This document shows, one piece after another, positions 45,122 to 55,445 of a stretch of DNA of 64,000 nucleotides. The DNA comes from Adiantum capillus-veneris (lineage: Eukaryota > Streptophyta > Polypodiopsida > Polypodiales > Pteridaceae), in contig CM043970.1 in assembly GCA_014529385.2 (NCBI GenBank), forward strand, positions 42,330,779 through 42,394,778, in the 5' to 3' direction. The notes beneath the pieces are model-generated. The model had not been told where the DNA came from and searched no databases. It worked only from the letters and a program-made list of their open reading frames with translations. The translations under genes were made by a program, and so were the position numbers. Every line of letters begins with the position of its first letter. Position 1 is the first letter of the stretch.

Positions 45122-45611
45122 CTACTTTACCTGCCACATTGGCCTCCAATGTTGTCTTGTTGTCTTGAGACTCCGTCTCCTTCTTCTTCTTTGACGACCA
45201 ATCCTTCTTGACGTGGCCCTTCTTGCCACAATTCCAACATTCAAGAAATTACTTTGTGCGTGACTTGCTCCGTCTTGAGCAATCACGACCCTTTTGGTTT
45301 TTGAACCTCTCCTTAGGCCTTCCTCTTGTTTCCACTGACAATGCAACACTTGATGATTCTCTTGTGCTTCTCCTTTGCATTTCCTTGCTTAGGAAAACAC
45401 CCACAACATCATCAAACTTAAGAGTATTTGTGCTAGAAATAGAATCACTTACAGCCATCACAAGGCTATCCCAACTATCCGGTAGCGATGATAGTATAAG
45501 GAGAGCTCGCACTTCGTCAAAACTAAGAGTATTTGTGCCAGAAATAGAATTACTTACAGCCATCACAAGGCTGTCCCAACTATCCGATAGCGATGATAGT
45601 ATAAGGAGAGC
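45122..45611 (-). pseudogene. Copia gag end with an in-frame 105-bp tandem duplication
   Basis: ALLILSSLSDSWDSLVMAV is the UBN2-type Gag segment. A unit of 35 codons (105 bp; plus-strand copies begin at 45421 and 45526) is repeated with few changes. Gag continues through DDVVGVFLSKEMQRRST. The CCHC knuckle is read in another frame near 45240-45200 (minus strand reads C-W-N-C-G-x4-H-like), so a frameshift precedes it. The N-terminal half of Gag is absent. Confidence 0.8.
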
Positions 45612-46500
45612 TCTATCCAATTGCAAGCATTGTAAATCCAATAATATCTTTTGCCATGCATTTATTTGCTCCTCATCTTCCAATGACAACAACTTGAGAG
45701 CAGGAATTTCCACTTCAATTGGCAATTAAGCTTCCTTGCCATAAACCAAGTGGTAAGGGGAAAATCATGTGCTCATTTTGATAGCAGTTTTGTAGGCCCA
45801 TAATGCACAAGGTAACTATGAATCCCAAGTCTTTCCATGTGTCTGAGTCATCTTTGTCAAAATCTTTACCAACTCTCCATTGAACCTCTCATTGAGACCA
45901 TTACATTGTGGATAATAGGGAGAACTGTATCTATGTTGTATATTGAGCTTCTCATATAAGAAATCAAACAACTCTCCTCTAAATTCTGGTCCTCTATCAT
46001 AAAGTAGCTCTAGTGGCACACAAATTTGCAACATACATGCTCATAAACAAATTTTCCCATCTGCTTACTAGTAATCTGTTTGACAGCCTTGGCTTCTGCC
46101 CATTGTGATAACTAATCCACTGCTATCAAAATGTAAACATTTCTTTTGCTGGTCATAGGTAAGGGTCCAATAGCATCAAGACCCCATTTTTCAAACACAT
46201 CAAAATCTATAATTGTCTTCCACAACTCAGGCTTCAAAATTCTCTTTCCCATCCTGACAAGGCAAACATGACTTGCACCAATGATTAACATCCCGTTGAA
46301 TACTCAGCCATATATAACATTATTGCAAGACCTTATGCAACATGATATTCATAGCAAAATGGCCTCCAGAAGAACCCTCATTTTTTTCTTCCAGAATTTT
46401 GTACTCCTCCTTCCAAGGCACATGACGCAAAACCAAATCACCTCCTTTCATGTAAAGCACATCATCAAGCATTCTGTATTTCCTAGCTTTCCTTATGAAC
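45612..46500 (-). pseudogene. Element T integrase, C-terminal truncated
   Basis: The zinc-binding part lies around 46440-46270 (LRHVPW, GSSGGHF, WCKSCLPCQ). The core then has KWGLDAIGPLP with the first Asp, ELLYDRGPEFRGELFDFLYE (46034 frame) with the second, and NGLNERFNGELVKIL with the catalytic Glu. HLVYGKEA is seen at 45760-45740, and PIEVEIPALKLLSLEDEEQ continues to about 45615, where copia gag takes over in the same frame. Stops lie at 46317, 46100 and nearby. Confidence 0.85.
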
Positions 46501-46984
46501 ACATAATTTTTAGAAGACGGCAAACCTTCAAGTAGAACACATGTTTCCTTTGATAAGATTTCCCTCCCATGATATAAGGGGACATCTGCTTTTACCAGAA
46601 ACGCACAAGTGATCGTCTCTTGGGCAGCATCATGAGCTTCTTCATTTAGAGACCTCTCAATATGCTGCAAACTCCATGCTTCAAGCTTTTGAGCAACCCT
46701 CACTTTGAAGCATAGATTCTTCAGTTTAGGGTTCTTATTCTTCCATACTCCCAACACTTGCTTCACAACCAACAAAGCATCTCCTTTAATTTTCAAGCAT
46801 CTATTCCCAATTGTAAGCAAATATGCAAACCACCTTCAAGAGCCATGTATTCTGGTTCATTGTTACTTTTTGCGTCAAGTTTTAGCCCTTGATTTTTCAT
46901 AAGCTTCCCTTGTGCATCATAAATGACAATGCCTCTTGAAGCAGCATCATGACTTCTTCGATAAGAACCATTGAAGTACAACAA
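46500..46984 (-). pseudogene. Element T second RNase H (archaeal type)
   Basis: 46984-46793: LYFNGSYRRSHDAASRGIVI (NGS where DGS is usual), then NNEPEYMALEGGLHICLQLGI. 46820-46500: LKIKGDALLVVKQVLGVWKN (GDS usual, here GDA), HIERSLNEEAHDAAQE with the usual NxxADxLA-like end. This is an RNase HI fold additional to the gypsy RNase H and marks the Tat lineage. Two of the catalytic carboxylate contexts are altered, so the copy is damaged. Confidence 0.85.
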
Positions 46985-47760
46985 TGAAGCATTAGAGATG
47001 GCAGGAGTCTCGACTTCCCTTTCCGCACCACTTCTTCTTTGGCCAAAACCGGAGTATCCTTATAGGTAAGAAGATCTGCTAAGGTAGCCCGAGTACTTTC
47101 CTCCACCAAAAAGGTGAACTGAAACTCCTGAAGCTCAATAACCCATTTCATCACTGTTTTTGATATATTTTAATTATTGAACAGCTGGGGAAGCAATGAA
47201 TAACTAGTGAGAAAAGTGAATGACTTTTGCAGCAAGTAGTGTCTGAATCGTCTGCAAGCATAAACCATATTGGTCATCACCAATTCAATTTCCAAAAAAT
47301 CTCTTTCATGAGGAGTCTTCACTCTGCTAGCATAATGAACAGGCTTCATATACTGAGATTCCTTCCCCCTTTTCAATAACATAGCTCCAATAGCATCATC
47401 TCCCAATGACGGGTTGACATAAAACTTCTTTTTCCAGTTAGGAGCTTGCATAATATGTAACGTACTCAAAACCTATTTAACTTTGTCAAAAACATTGTCA
47501 CACTCACGAGACTATTCCAAGGGGTCATTCTTGACTGTTTGCTGCAATGGATACAATAGTTGTGATGCCAAAGGTAGGAAGCGAGACAAATATTTAACTT
47601 TTTGTATGAAAGTGGCCAATTGTCTGGTATCTTTAGAGGATGACAGTAACAGCGAAGCATCCACTTTTTTTTGGGTCTGCTTCAATCCCATTTTCTGAAA
47701 TAACATGCCCGAGAAGCTTCACCCGTGGGCTGTGCCAAATGACATTTTTTAGGGTTTAGT
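46985..47760 (-). pseudogene. Element T RNase H (gypsy type) and connection
   Basis: 47706-47466: the connection region (MLFQKMGLKQTQKKVDASLL, ATFIQKVKYLSRFLP). 47469-47170: LHIMQAPNWKKKFYVNPSLG (the Asp of DAS is lost), VHYASRVKTPHERDF, and TNMVYACRRFRHYLL. 47154-46897: MKWVIELQEFQFTFLVEEST and LADLLTYKDTP. Frames change at 47466 and 47160. Confidence 0.8.
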
Positions 47761-47825
47761 TGACCCCCGCATTATTCATCATACCTTTCAAAAGTCATTT
47801 CAAGATTTTGAACATGCTCTTTCCT

Positions 47826-48360
47826 TCAACTGTATACACAAAAATCATCGATGAACCCTTTGACAAACTTCCCAAGGAATGGGGTAAGGACCCAATGTAC
47901 TTTTCTTTCAAAGGCTCCTGGCCCATTTGTCAACCCAAAAGGAAGGCAACAAAAGCAGAAACAACCCCATGGCGTGATAAAAGTAGTCTTTTTTCGATCT
48001 TCAGGAGCAAGGATAAGCTCAAAGTATCCTGAATATCCATCACAGAAATTGTATCTTTCAAAACCAGCTATTGCATCTAGCAATTGATCAATAAAAGGCA
48101 AAGGGTAAGGATCTTTCTTGGTCACCGCATTTAGTGGCTTGTAACCAACACAAACTCTCCAACTAAGATATTTCTTTGGGGTGACTACTACAGGGCTCAC
48201 CCATTTAGCATTATCCACTGACACAATAAACCCTGCATCCAAAAGCTTATCCACTTCTTCCTTTAAAGCATTCATCTGTTCCTTACCCATCCTTCTTAAT
48301 TTCTGTTGTATTGGTTTTTTCCCTTCAACAAGCTCGATCTTCATAGCTTTCCTGATATGA
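47826..48360 (-). pseudogene. Element T reverse transcriptase
   Basis: One open frame, 48344-47826: IQQKLRRMGKEQMNALKEEV, DAGFIVSVDNAKWVSPVVV, RVCVGYKPLNAVTKKDPYPLP, FCDGYSGYFELILAPEDRKK, LPFGLTNGPGAF and the catalytic FIDDFCVYS. The fingers-palm length and the DD pair are preserved. APATF has become GPGAF, and the usual KDGKWRVCV is KYLSWRVCV. Confidence 0.93.
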
Positions 48361-48534
48361 GGTAATGAAAAGGTTTGGAAACCTATCCAACATTGCTAAG
48401 TACTCCTTTCTTTCTCCTTGTGTCAAATTAATACTCAACATATTTTGAATCAACTCTTTCTTCACTGGCAGTTCCTGTTTATGTTACATCAACTATTCAA
48501 GTTGCTCTAAACGGCTTGAAGCATTTATATTCCC

Positions 48535-49100
48535 TCATATTTGCAACACTTCACTAATTCCTTTCTGTTTTTCATCCAACAACAAGAATGACACTTCACC
48601 CTCATCATTGGAAATCGAAGTAGTGCTACTTTTTGAGTCTTCAAAACTATCATCACTGGTAGTTTCGGACTCATCATTCTCACTCACATCTTCAAGTGCC
48701 ATAGGTTGTTTGGTAGCCATATCAACAGCCATGCACACCAATTGTGCCCTTGCCCCAATCTTGCATGGCACTAACAGCTCTCAACCAATGTCGTCCCAAA
48801 ATGAGAGGAAAGGCTCCCATACCAGTTGGCATAACATGAAAGTTCACCATAACCTTCACGTTAAAGACTTCGACTTCCAAATTCTTGATCATTCCCAAAC
48901 ATTTCACTTTGGCATGGTTTGCTAGTCAAATCCAAAACCCAGAGCTTCCGCATATAATGAGACCCAGTCTCTCAACACATGACTGTGTGATCACACAAAC
49001 TTGAGCACCTCCATCAATGTAGGCTTCTCACATGCCCACACCTTTGTGCCAAGCGTTCACCACAGGACAAATGTCGGATAACTCTCCCACAGACAACACT
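48535..49100 (-). pseudogene. Element T aspartic protease
   Basis: Near 49055-49000 the minus strand reads EAYIDGGAQVCVITQSCVE, with DGGA at the active site. 48907-48722 gives IKNLEVEVFNVKVMVNFHVM and FPLILGRHWLRAV, the second loop. A Ser/Asp-rich tail follows (ENDESETTSDDSFEDSKSST, 48771-48535). One stop lies upstream of the active site and one after it. Confidence 0.8.
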
Positions 49101-49156
49101 CTAACTTGTCCATGTTTTGGCTCTTTTCTGGATTCACTAATGACTTCCACTGCCTT

Positions 49157-50866
49157 TTAAGTTTGGGCACCATATTCATCAACTATCCAAAAGTACAATC
49201 TACTTTCCTCCCAATTAGGTCTTTCCTTTAAATTGTAAGCTGTTTGGCCTTCTCCCGCCTTCTCCCAAAGGCAAATCTGCCACTTCAAATCGTCTACGAG
49301 GCTTTCTCTTTCTCTTGGATTTCGCATCTTCACCCTCCTTCTCCTTCCCTTTCTTTCTTCTAGGCTCTGCTGCTGCACAACCTTCACTCTCTTTTTTGCC
49401 TACTGACAACACATCTACGTCTTTCTTTTTAACTCGCACAATACCCACATGACCACCAGAGGTTGAGGCTTGATTTTCCTGTCCCGTACCTTGATCTCCC
49501 CGTATATCCAGTGCATAATCATTAGCCCTGTTAGGAATCTGCTGAGGAAGTGGAAACATATCCCCTCCCATCCTTACTGGCTTTGAACAATAAGTGCTAA
49601 TATGACCAAGTTCACCACAATTATAAAAAGTGGGGATGAACCTCCTGTGTGGCTCAAAGTCACCTTGTCCACGACCAGCATTTTCATCAGGCTGAGCTTC
49701 ACATGCTTGAGCCATTCCTCTACCACGCCCACGACCATGACCACCTCCACCACCAAGGACACTAAGTCGCAATTCTTGCATCATCGTCATCATGTCTTGC
49801 ATATTTCGTTGTAACTCTTCGGTACTAGCAGCCTTTTGAACAGGTTGACCTCCAGCTTCTACTTGATTCTCCTCCTTTTGGCTGCCATTATTTTGCTCAG
49901 GGACCGCTTTACCATATTCATTAAGTCTTTGAGCTTTCCATTCTTTCTCTCTGGAAATGGAGACTGCCTCCTCAAAGGTGGTGGGCCTTTTCAACTCAAC
50001 TTTGAACTTCAAACTTTCTTTTAGGTTTGCCACAAAACAGTCTTTCTTTAACATGGATGGAGGGATCTCGTTTCCCAAAGCCTGGGCCCATTTATCCCAT
50101 AAACGGGTGAACTGCATGACAAAATCATCAACACTCTGATTATCCATTAGGCAAAATTTGGACTCACAAAGGGGCCCTTTAAGGAGTTTGACTTTACCTC
50201 TCTCTACCAAAACGGGCACAAGGATAAATTTTTGCAAACAAACTCCAAAGTTGGCGGAGGTTTAACAGTTAGAATGTCATCTTTAAGCTCTATCTACTGA
50301 TATATAGCACGCCATGAGATTCCTCATATTTTAGAAGATTCTTTTTTTGATTCACTTAGATTCCGACAGAGTTGTCACATCATAGGTGAATCAAAAAAAG
50401 AATCTTCTAAAATATGAGAAATCTCATGGCGTGCTATATATTAGTAGATAGAGCTTGAAGAGGACATTCTAACTGTCAAACCTCCGCCAACTTTGGAGTT
50501 TGTTTGCAAAAATTTATCCATGCGCCCTGGTAGAGAGAGGTAAAGTCAAACTCCTTAAAGGGCCCCTTTGAGTCCAAATTTTGCCTAATGCCTCTGAGTG
50601 GACCTTAGAATTTCATGCCAAACTTCATCAGGTACTTCGATGGATTGGTATTGTGTTAGGAAAGCTTGCTTCACACGATTGTAGTCCAAAACCACCACTG
50701 GATTTTGTGCTTGCAACAACTCCTCAAAATTGTGTAACCAAACGTTTGCTTCATCTTGTAAACTATATTGCAATATCCGCAACAATATAGCTTGGTCTAG
50801 TATATTGCACAGTAAGCAATTGACTTCCAACTTTTCAATAAACGTCTGTGCATTTTCATTAGGCAA
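49157..50866 (-). pseudogene. Element T gag, split by an inverted duplication
   Basis: 50866-50585 is the capsid start (QTFIEKLEVNCLLCNILDQA, WLHNFEELLQAQNP, VKQAFLTQYQSIEVPDE). Then 446 bp of inverted repeat interrupts it. 50237-49215 continues with QSVDDFVMQFTRLWDKWAQ, ANLKESLKFKVELKRPTTF, QELRLSVLGGGGGHGRGRGR and a knuckle FYNCGELGHISTYC (the first Cys is Phe). A Lys/Arg-rich tail ends near 49215. The listed start at 50237 is TTG, so it is not a true start but the resumption after the break. Confidence 0.85.
50145..50590. repeat. Near-perfect inverted repeat, arms 205-211 bp, spacer 30 bp
   Basis: Left arm 50145-50355, right arm 50386-50590, spacer 50356-50385. The arms match except for about ten positions and one 4-base length difference near 50210/50530. 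The minus strand of the left arm is gag sense (RGKVKLLKGPLCESKFC); the right arm is its antisense copy. The arms pair base to base, so a transcript would fold into a long hairpin. Confidence 0.93.
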
Positions 50867-50869
50867 TCC

Positions 50870-51187
50870 ATGAAACTATGGGAACTCGTCTGCCATGTTT
50901 GATTGCCACAAAAACACTTACATGTGACGTCGAAAACTCAAGGGATGTTGATGGATCGCTCCAGTATCTAATCCACCTCACACTGGGTAACCCAGCCCCC
51001 AGTGCTTGGCTTCATAAAACCTCATGACCCTCTAAAGGTTGCAATCCAATTATACGACCACCTCAAGTGTTGTCCACAATTTGCACATACATAAGTGGTT
51101 GTCCATAAGGACCCATATCCCTTTTACATTCACTGCCCTGCAAAATAGACATATTTCACAGGAATTGGATCATAGGAGCACTTTCTC
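50870..51187. other. Element T leader between primer site and gag
   Basis: No gene is seen. It holds a CACTGCCCTGCAAAATAG stretch near 51130. Short for a leader and otherwise plain. Confidence 0.5.
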
Positions 51188-51205
51188 CTCCGTGGGGGCA
51201 CCAAA
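51188..51205 (-). promoter_or_regulatory. Candidate primer-binding site of element T
   Basis: On the minus strand, four bases after the LTR end CTAACA, TTGGTGCCCCCACGGAGG. It starts TGG as required for tRNA priming; which tRNA is not clear. Confidence 0.55.
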
Positions 51206-51209
51206 ATGA

Positions 51210-52300
51210 TGTTAGTGTGCAAACAAGAAGGAAAACAAGAACCTCTATAGCCTTGCACACACCACACCATCGAAGGGAAACACCATAAAGCTGCGAAAAA
51301 CACCTATGCCGAACACCTGTAAAGCCGGGCGGGAAACAGTCCTAACCCAAACCATGATTAAAATTGATAAAAACCAAGATTCTAAAGACAAAATCTTGTG
51401 TCATGTAGACCTCCGTAGAGTATCCATATGCTTGATTCCAACAACAGACGAAAGAGTCGCAAGATTTTGAAGAAGGGGTCTCTCTCAAAAGCTCCAAAAA
51501 ATCTAGTCTCTGTTAGGAAAAAGGGTGTGCAGAGAATTGCAGCTATTAAAAGGGGGATTTTTTTGACTCTTATCCCAAGGGATTTTCTCTCTCCTCTTAT
51601 CTCCTTGGGCACCCCTTTAATTGGTCCAATTTTGGCATTTTTTGGGTCAAAAATGAGTTGTCGGTGACGATTTGACCAAGGAATGGGGTGGGGCAAGTGT
51701 CCGGGGACCAAAAAAGTGGTCAGACGCCTGTCTAGGTAGTGGGAACTCACAATGGGTGCCCCCTCTCCCCCCCAACACCCACAAGCCCCCACAAGCAAGG
51801 CAAGGAAGCTCCATTAGCCCCTTTGATACAACTTTAAGGGGTACCCACTCCGCCTGTCATACCCTCCAATTTCCACTTGCTCCCCCCCATGTGGGATTAC
51901 TCCATTGCCACTTGGCACCATCCTCCTACCTCCCCAACTTCCCCAAAAATTTGTAGCTTCTCCCAAAGCATGAGAGGACTTCTCGGAAAATTTTCCCCGA
52001 GGCATACCTTGCTGCTCCGGTCACCGAATGACGCATCGTAACACACGGCTCAAAGCTCATCCCCTCGGCTATCTCTAGAAATATAAAACTTTAGCATTTC
52101 TAATCTCAGACCCCAAAGTTGGCCTAGGTAACCTTCTCGCATGCACCTGCAATCACCTTCTAAGTTGAGACCGCCGCCCACGTCGGATACTCATAACTCA
52201 TGATATACAAGTCCAATTCACAAGCTATAAAGCATGGCTGAAGATACTTATTAAAAACCAAATTTTAGAGTCTCAAACAACCAAAACATCAACATTCAAG
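51210..52300 (-). repeat. 5' LTR of element T (outer end approximate)
   Basis: The inner end is TGTTAGTGTGC on the plus strand, next to the primer site. It matches the plus-strand copy at 5660-6755 in reverse. The outer terminus could not be fixed, because the match fades near 52300 without a clear TG/CA end or target duplication. Confidence 0.7.
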
Positions 52301-53380
52301 CTTGGCAAAACCACACCTTTGTACATGAATTTTTTTAAGGCCACTTCCAAAATTTGCAAGGCTATGTACACATATATACATGAGGCTAGTGGGCAAGCTT
52401 TTTGGCACGATTTTGTGACTTCATGCTTATCCAAAAAATGCCTGACACCATTATCCTTTGTAACTAAGCTAGCTACATTTGTATTTCTCTCAAGGGATTC
52501 TACAAAATATCAGACATAGGAAGCCAAGAACAAAGTTAATTGTATTTGTCAAGAGAAATCAGAGAAAGAAGGATTTAAAACAAGAGCCAAGATCTTAATA
52601 AACATATAACTTGTTAAGAGATACAACGAAGATGGATTTTTTACAAGTCAATAAGCCCATCCATCACATGATCACAAAAGCAACTATCATAACCGGGACA
52701 CATATTAGGCCTTTCATCCATAAGAAGAAATCGTTGTGAAATTGCTACACTGATCTCTCGAGTATGAGGTGAGAAGTTAAAGAGCCCTCTAAGAGGTAAA
52801 CCAAAGTGAGGGTAAAGATATATCTTTTGATGAGAAAGAAGCCGTGCAAGCAAATCGACCTCATCACACAGTAGTGTCGAGGACCCAAACCCATTTCTTC
52901 AGTTACCATAGCCAAGTGGACATTGTTGCAAAAGTGATCCCGACCCCAAAATATCACCCTTGTTATGTCTCGGAACATCCACCATTTGAGCTACTGAAGT
53001 TCCCAAGTGAGGAAAGAGAGGCACTCATACCGTTTCACAAAATCTCTCCTCGTAGATTCACTTGTTTGTTGTTGCAGATGAGGAATGGTCACATATAAAA
53101 CCACCTCTTGCCATTGATCCATAAAGTAAGGTAATGACCAAAGAGACAGCGGAAAGGGTTGAAAGAGGCAATCCTAACAGGTTCTTGACAAAGAGATGGG
53201 AAGAAAAGAGAAATAAGAGAAATAAGAAGAGATTGATCCTTATATAGATGAGATAGCTAGCAAAGAACAAATTAGCATTACCTAGAAGTTAAAGGTGTAA
53301 CTTGTGGTTGACGATTTACCACCTTCCTTTATTGTTTCGAGCTGAGGACAACTCTTTCTTTCTGTTGGGGAGGTTGTAAG
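52300..53380. other. Spacer, nothing recognised
   Basis: Short frames on both strands (52641-52978 minus, 52844-53098 plus) show no recognisable family. Confidence 0.4.
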
Positions 53381-53428
53381 GGCCTTCTCCTAGCCCTTAT
53401 GGAGGGCCTTCTCCTAGCTCTTACGCAA
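53381..53428. repeat. 24-bp tandem duplication
   Basis: GGCCTTCTCCTAGCCCTTAT at 53381 is repeated at 53405 with two changes. Confidence 0.85.
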
Positions 53429-53429
53429 G

Positions 53430-54320
53430 GCCAACAAATCTAAGCCATCGACTTAAAAAGATGAAAAAAGAAAAGAAAAAAAAGTTTAAGTAAAAATTCG
53501 GGTTTAATTCAAGCACCAAGGTATACTCACGGGCCACTTTCGGTTTACACCATAGGAATAGGGGCATAACCAATGAATGGAAAGAAAGTTAACATAAAGA
53601 AAAAGAGAAGATAAGGATAAGGTGAGTAAGTATCTTGTTGAAGATGTTTTGAGAAGCAAGATAAGTTATCAAGAACTTATCGATAAGGAAGATAAGCTAT
53701 TGAGATAAGTGAATGCACTTATCTAAAATGTGCATTAAAAGAGGGTTTCTCTTCTCATTTTACACTTATCTCTTCCATTTTTAGGATGTAACTAGAGAGT
53801 AAGTTGTAGAGAAGCTTGAGGAAGCCATAGCCAAGCCTTTTGCAATACACACACACCCTAGACACATCTCCTACACACACCTCCTGTCTAGGAGAAGCCA
53901 TGGCCCAAAACCATAATCATGCTTCCTATAACTTGATCTTCTTTTTCCCATTACACTCTCTCATAACCTCTAAGCTTTCCATACCTTGAATCTCTCTTGC
54001 CTCTTTCCATTGTCTCCTTCCAAGTAGCGCAATTTGTGGTCTTGAAGAGGGGGAGAGTCGACTACATCAACAAGCTTCTTCAATCACCCAAAGCAAGAAT
54101 AAGACCCTTACCTTACAAACACCAAGGTAGTGTTTTCTTATCATCTTCATGCCATTGTACACCTTAAACATTGGGTTACTCTTCATTCTACATTAATTTA
54201 TGTTTAAGCTCTCACGTTTACATAAGCAAACTTTCCTCTTTCTTAGAAGGACAAATTACTAATTTTCTCTTGTCAACTAACAATGTTGCTAACCACTAAC
54301 TACGATGTTATTTCAAGTTT
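53430..54320. other. Spacer, AT- and AG-rich
   Basis: It contains repeated GATAAG words (53610-53720) and an ACACAC/CCTACACACACC stretch near 53850. No gene. Confidence 0.45.
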
Positions 54321-54323
54321 TGT

Positions 54324-54615
54324 TGTTTCAAGCTCTCTAGATTACGAGACTAATATGGCATAGAGTGAGCAGAAAGCGTTCTCTTTAACCATAGGTGACT
54401 AGAGATCATACTTATATTTCAAGTTCCATTCTCTACATTACCATACTAATATGGCATAGAGAGAGTAGAAAGCACTCTCTTTAGCCATAGGTGATTGGAG
54501 ATCATACTTACATTTCAAGTTCCGTTCTCTAGATTACTAGACTAATATGGCATAAAGAGAGTAGAAAAGACTTTCTTTAACCATAGGTGACTGGAGATCA
54601 TACTAAAATAGCATG
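54324..54615. repeat. 96-bp tandem repeat, three copies
   Basis: TAATATGGCATA occurs at 54351, 54447 and 54543, exactly 96 bp apart. Each copy carries GAGTAGAAAG-like, CATAGGTGACT and GAGATCATACT segments in the same order. Confidence 0.92.
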
Positions 54616-55399
54616 CATATTGGATGATGATTAATATCGCCAAAAATGTATTTTTATATTTTAAGATACGAGATAATTGCCACATAATCACGAGAAATTC
54701 AGTATTGGAAATTTTTGAAATAACCATTCTATTCAAAGTGACATTATAATTTACTCTAAAAAGAATGCTCTTATGAAAGGATCACAAGTTTTTCTTCAAA
54801 TTTAAGAAATAGGATTTTTCTTCTTTCAAAGAGAAAAAGAGCATGTGTGTAAGATTTGTTTAGTGATACAAATAAGTTATACTAATTCTCTCAAGGAGAG
54901 TTAAGTTTTGAAGGGAAGATCTATCTTAATCAAAGGAGTTTTTTCTTGGAAGTGGGAATTTCCTTCCAATTAAGGTTATCCCCTCCCCCCCTTATCAATT
55001 GGAAAGTCTCAAAATCATCAACCTCTTCTAGCTACATATTTAATCCTCTCCACGGTAGCAAAGGTGTGTCTAAATCCCTTCTTAAAGAAGAATTTGTTAA
55101 TCATTCATACACTATTACATGAGCATTTTTCATTACACTAGCATGTCCACTCTTACGAGTAAATTTTTACACTACCATGCATGGAAGGGTTTCACTCTTG
55201 CATAAGCACTCAAAGGAAGTTTCTTTATTATTTGTCTCAAGATTGCAAGTTGGTGCATTCTGAAGTTTTGTGTTTACCATGCATAGATCACACCAAAGCA
55301 AAACTCATTGTAGAAAGCATGTACGGTGCTCATTTCAAGTTTGTCTACTTTCAAGTTTGTTTTGCAAATTGGAAGGGGGGAGTAAGGGGATAGCTTTAC
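54616..55399. other. Spacer, nothing recognised
   Basis: AT-rich, with short frames only. Confidence 0.4.
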
Positions 55400-55445
55400 G
55401 GAAGTGATGCTCGGGTTTCTTGAGCATAAAACTCCCATCACTTCC
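55400..55445. other. Interrupted hairpin
   Basis: GGAAGTGATG (55400-55409) pairs with CATCACTTCC (55436-55445). An inner TGCTC/GAGCA stem (55408-55412, 55422-55426) offers an alternative pairing. It is too short for a typical plant miRNA precursor. Confidence 0.5.

Larger units (their letters stand above)
41313..45611 (-). mobile_element. 5'-truncated Ty1/copia element
   Basis: Gag, integrase, RT and RNase H run in copia order on the minus strand and end in a 717-bp 3' LTR with a polypurine tract. There is no 5' LTR or gag start: at about 45611 the gag reading passes directly into integrase of the Tat-like gypsy element T. RT and RNase H motifs are of the common plant copia type. Confidence 0.85.
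45612..52300 (-). mobile_element. Tat-like Ty3/gypsy element T, 3'-truncated
   Basis: A minus-strand element with 5' LTR, primer-binding site, gag, protease, RT, RNase H, a second archaeal-type RNase H and integrase. The extra RNase H between RNase H and integrase is the hallmark of the Tat lineage. The integrase tail is cut at about 45612, where copia gag begins; no 3' LTR is found. A related LTR in opposite orientation lies at about 5660-6755. Confidence 0.85.

Noticed and set aside
50145-50590. MITE or terminal-inverted-repeat transposon
   Set aside because: The left arm is native gag coding sequence and there is no target duplication, so it is an inverted duplication of the host element.
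51382-51798. 138-residue minus-strand ORF as a gene
   Set aside because: It lies inside the element T LTR, and its counterpart at 5.9-6.7 kb does not keep the frame.
55400-55445. MicroRNA precursor
   Set aside because: The outer stem is only 10 bp with competing pairing; plant precursors need a longer, near-continuous duplex.
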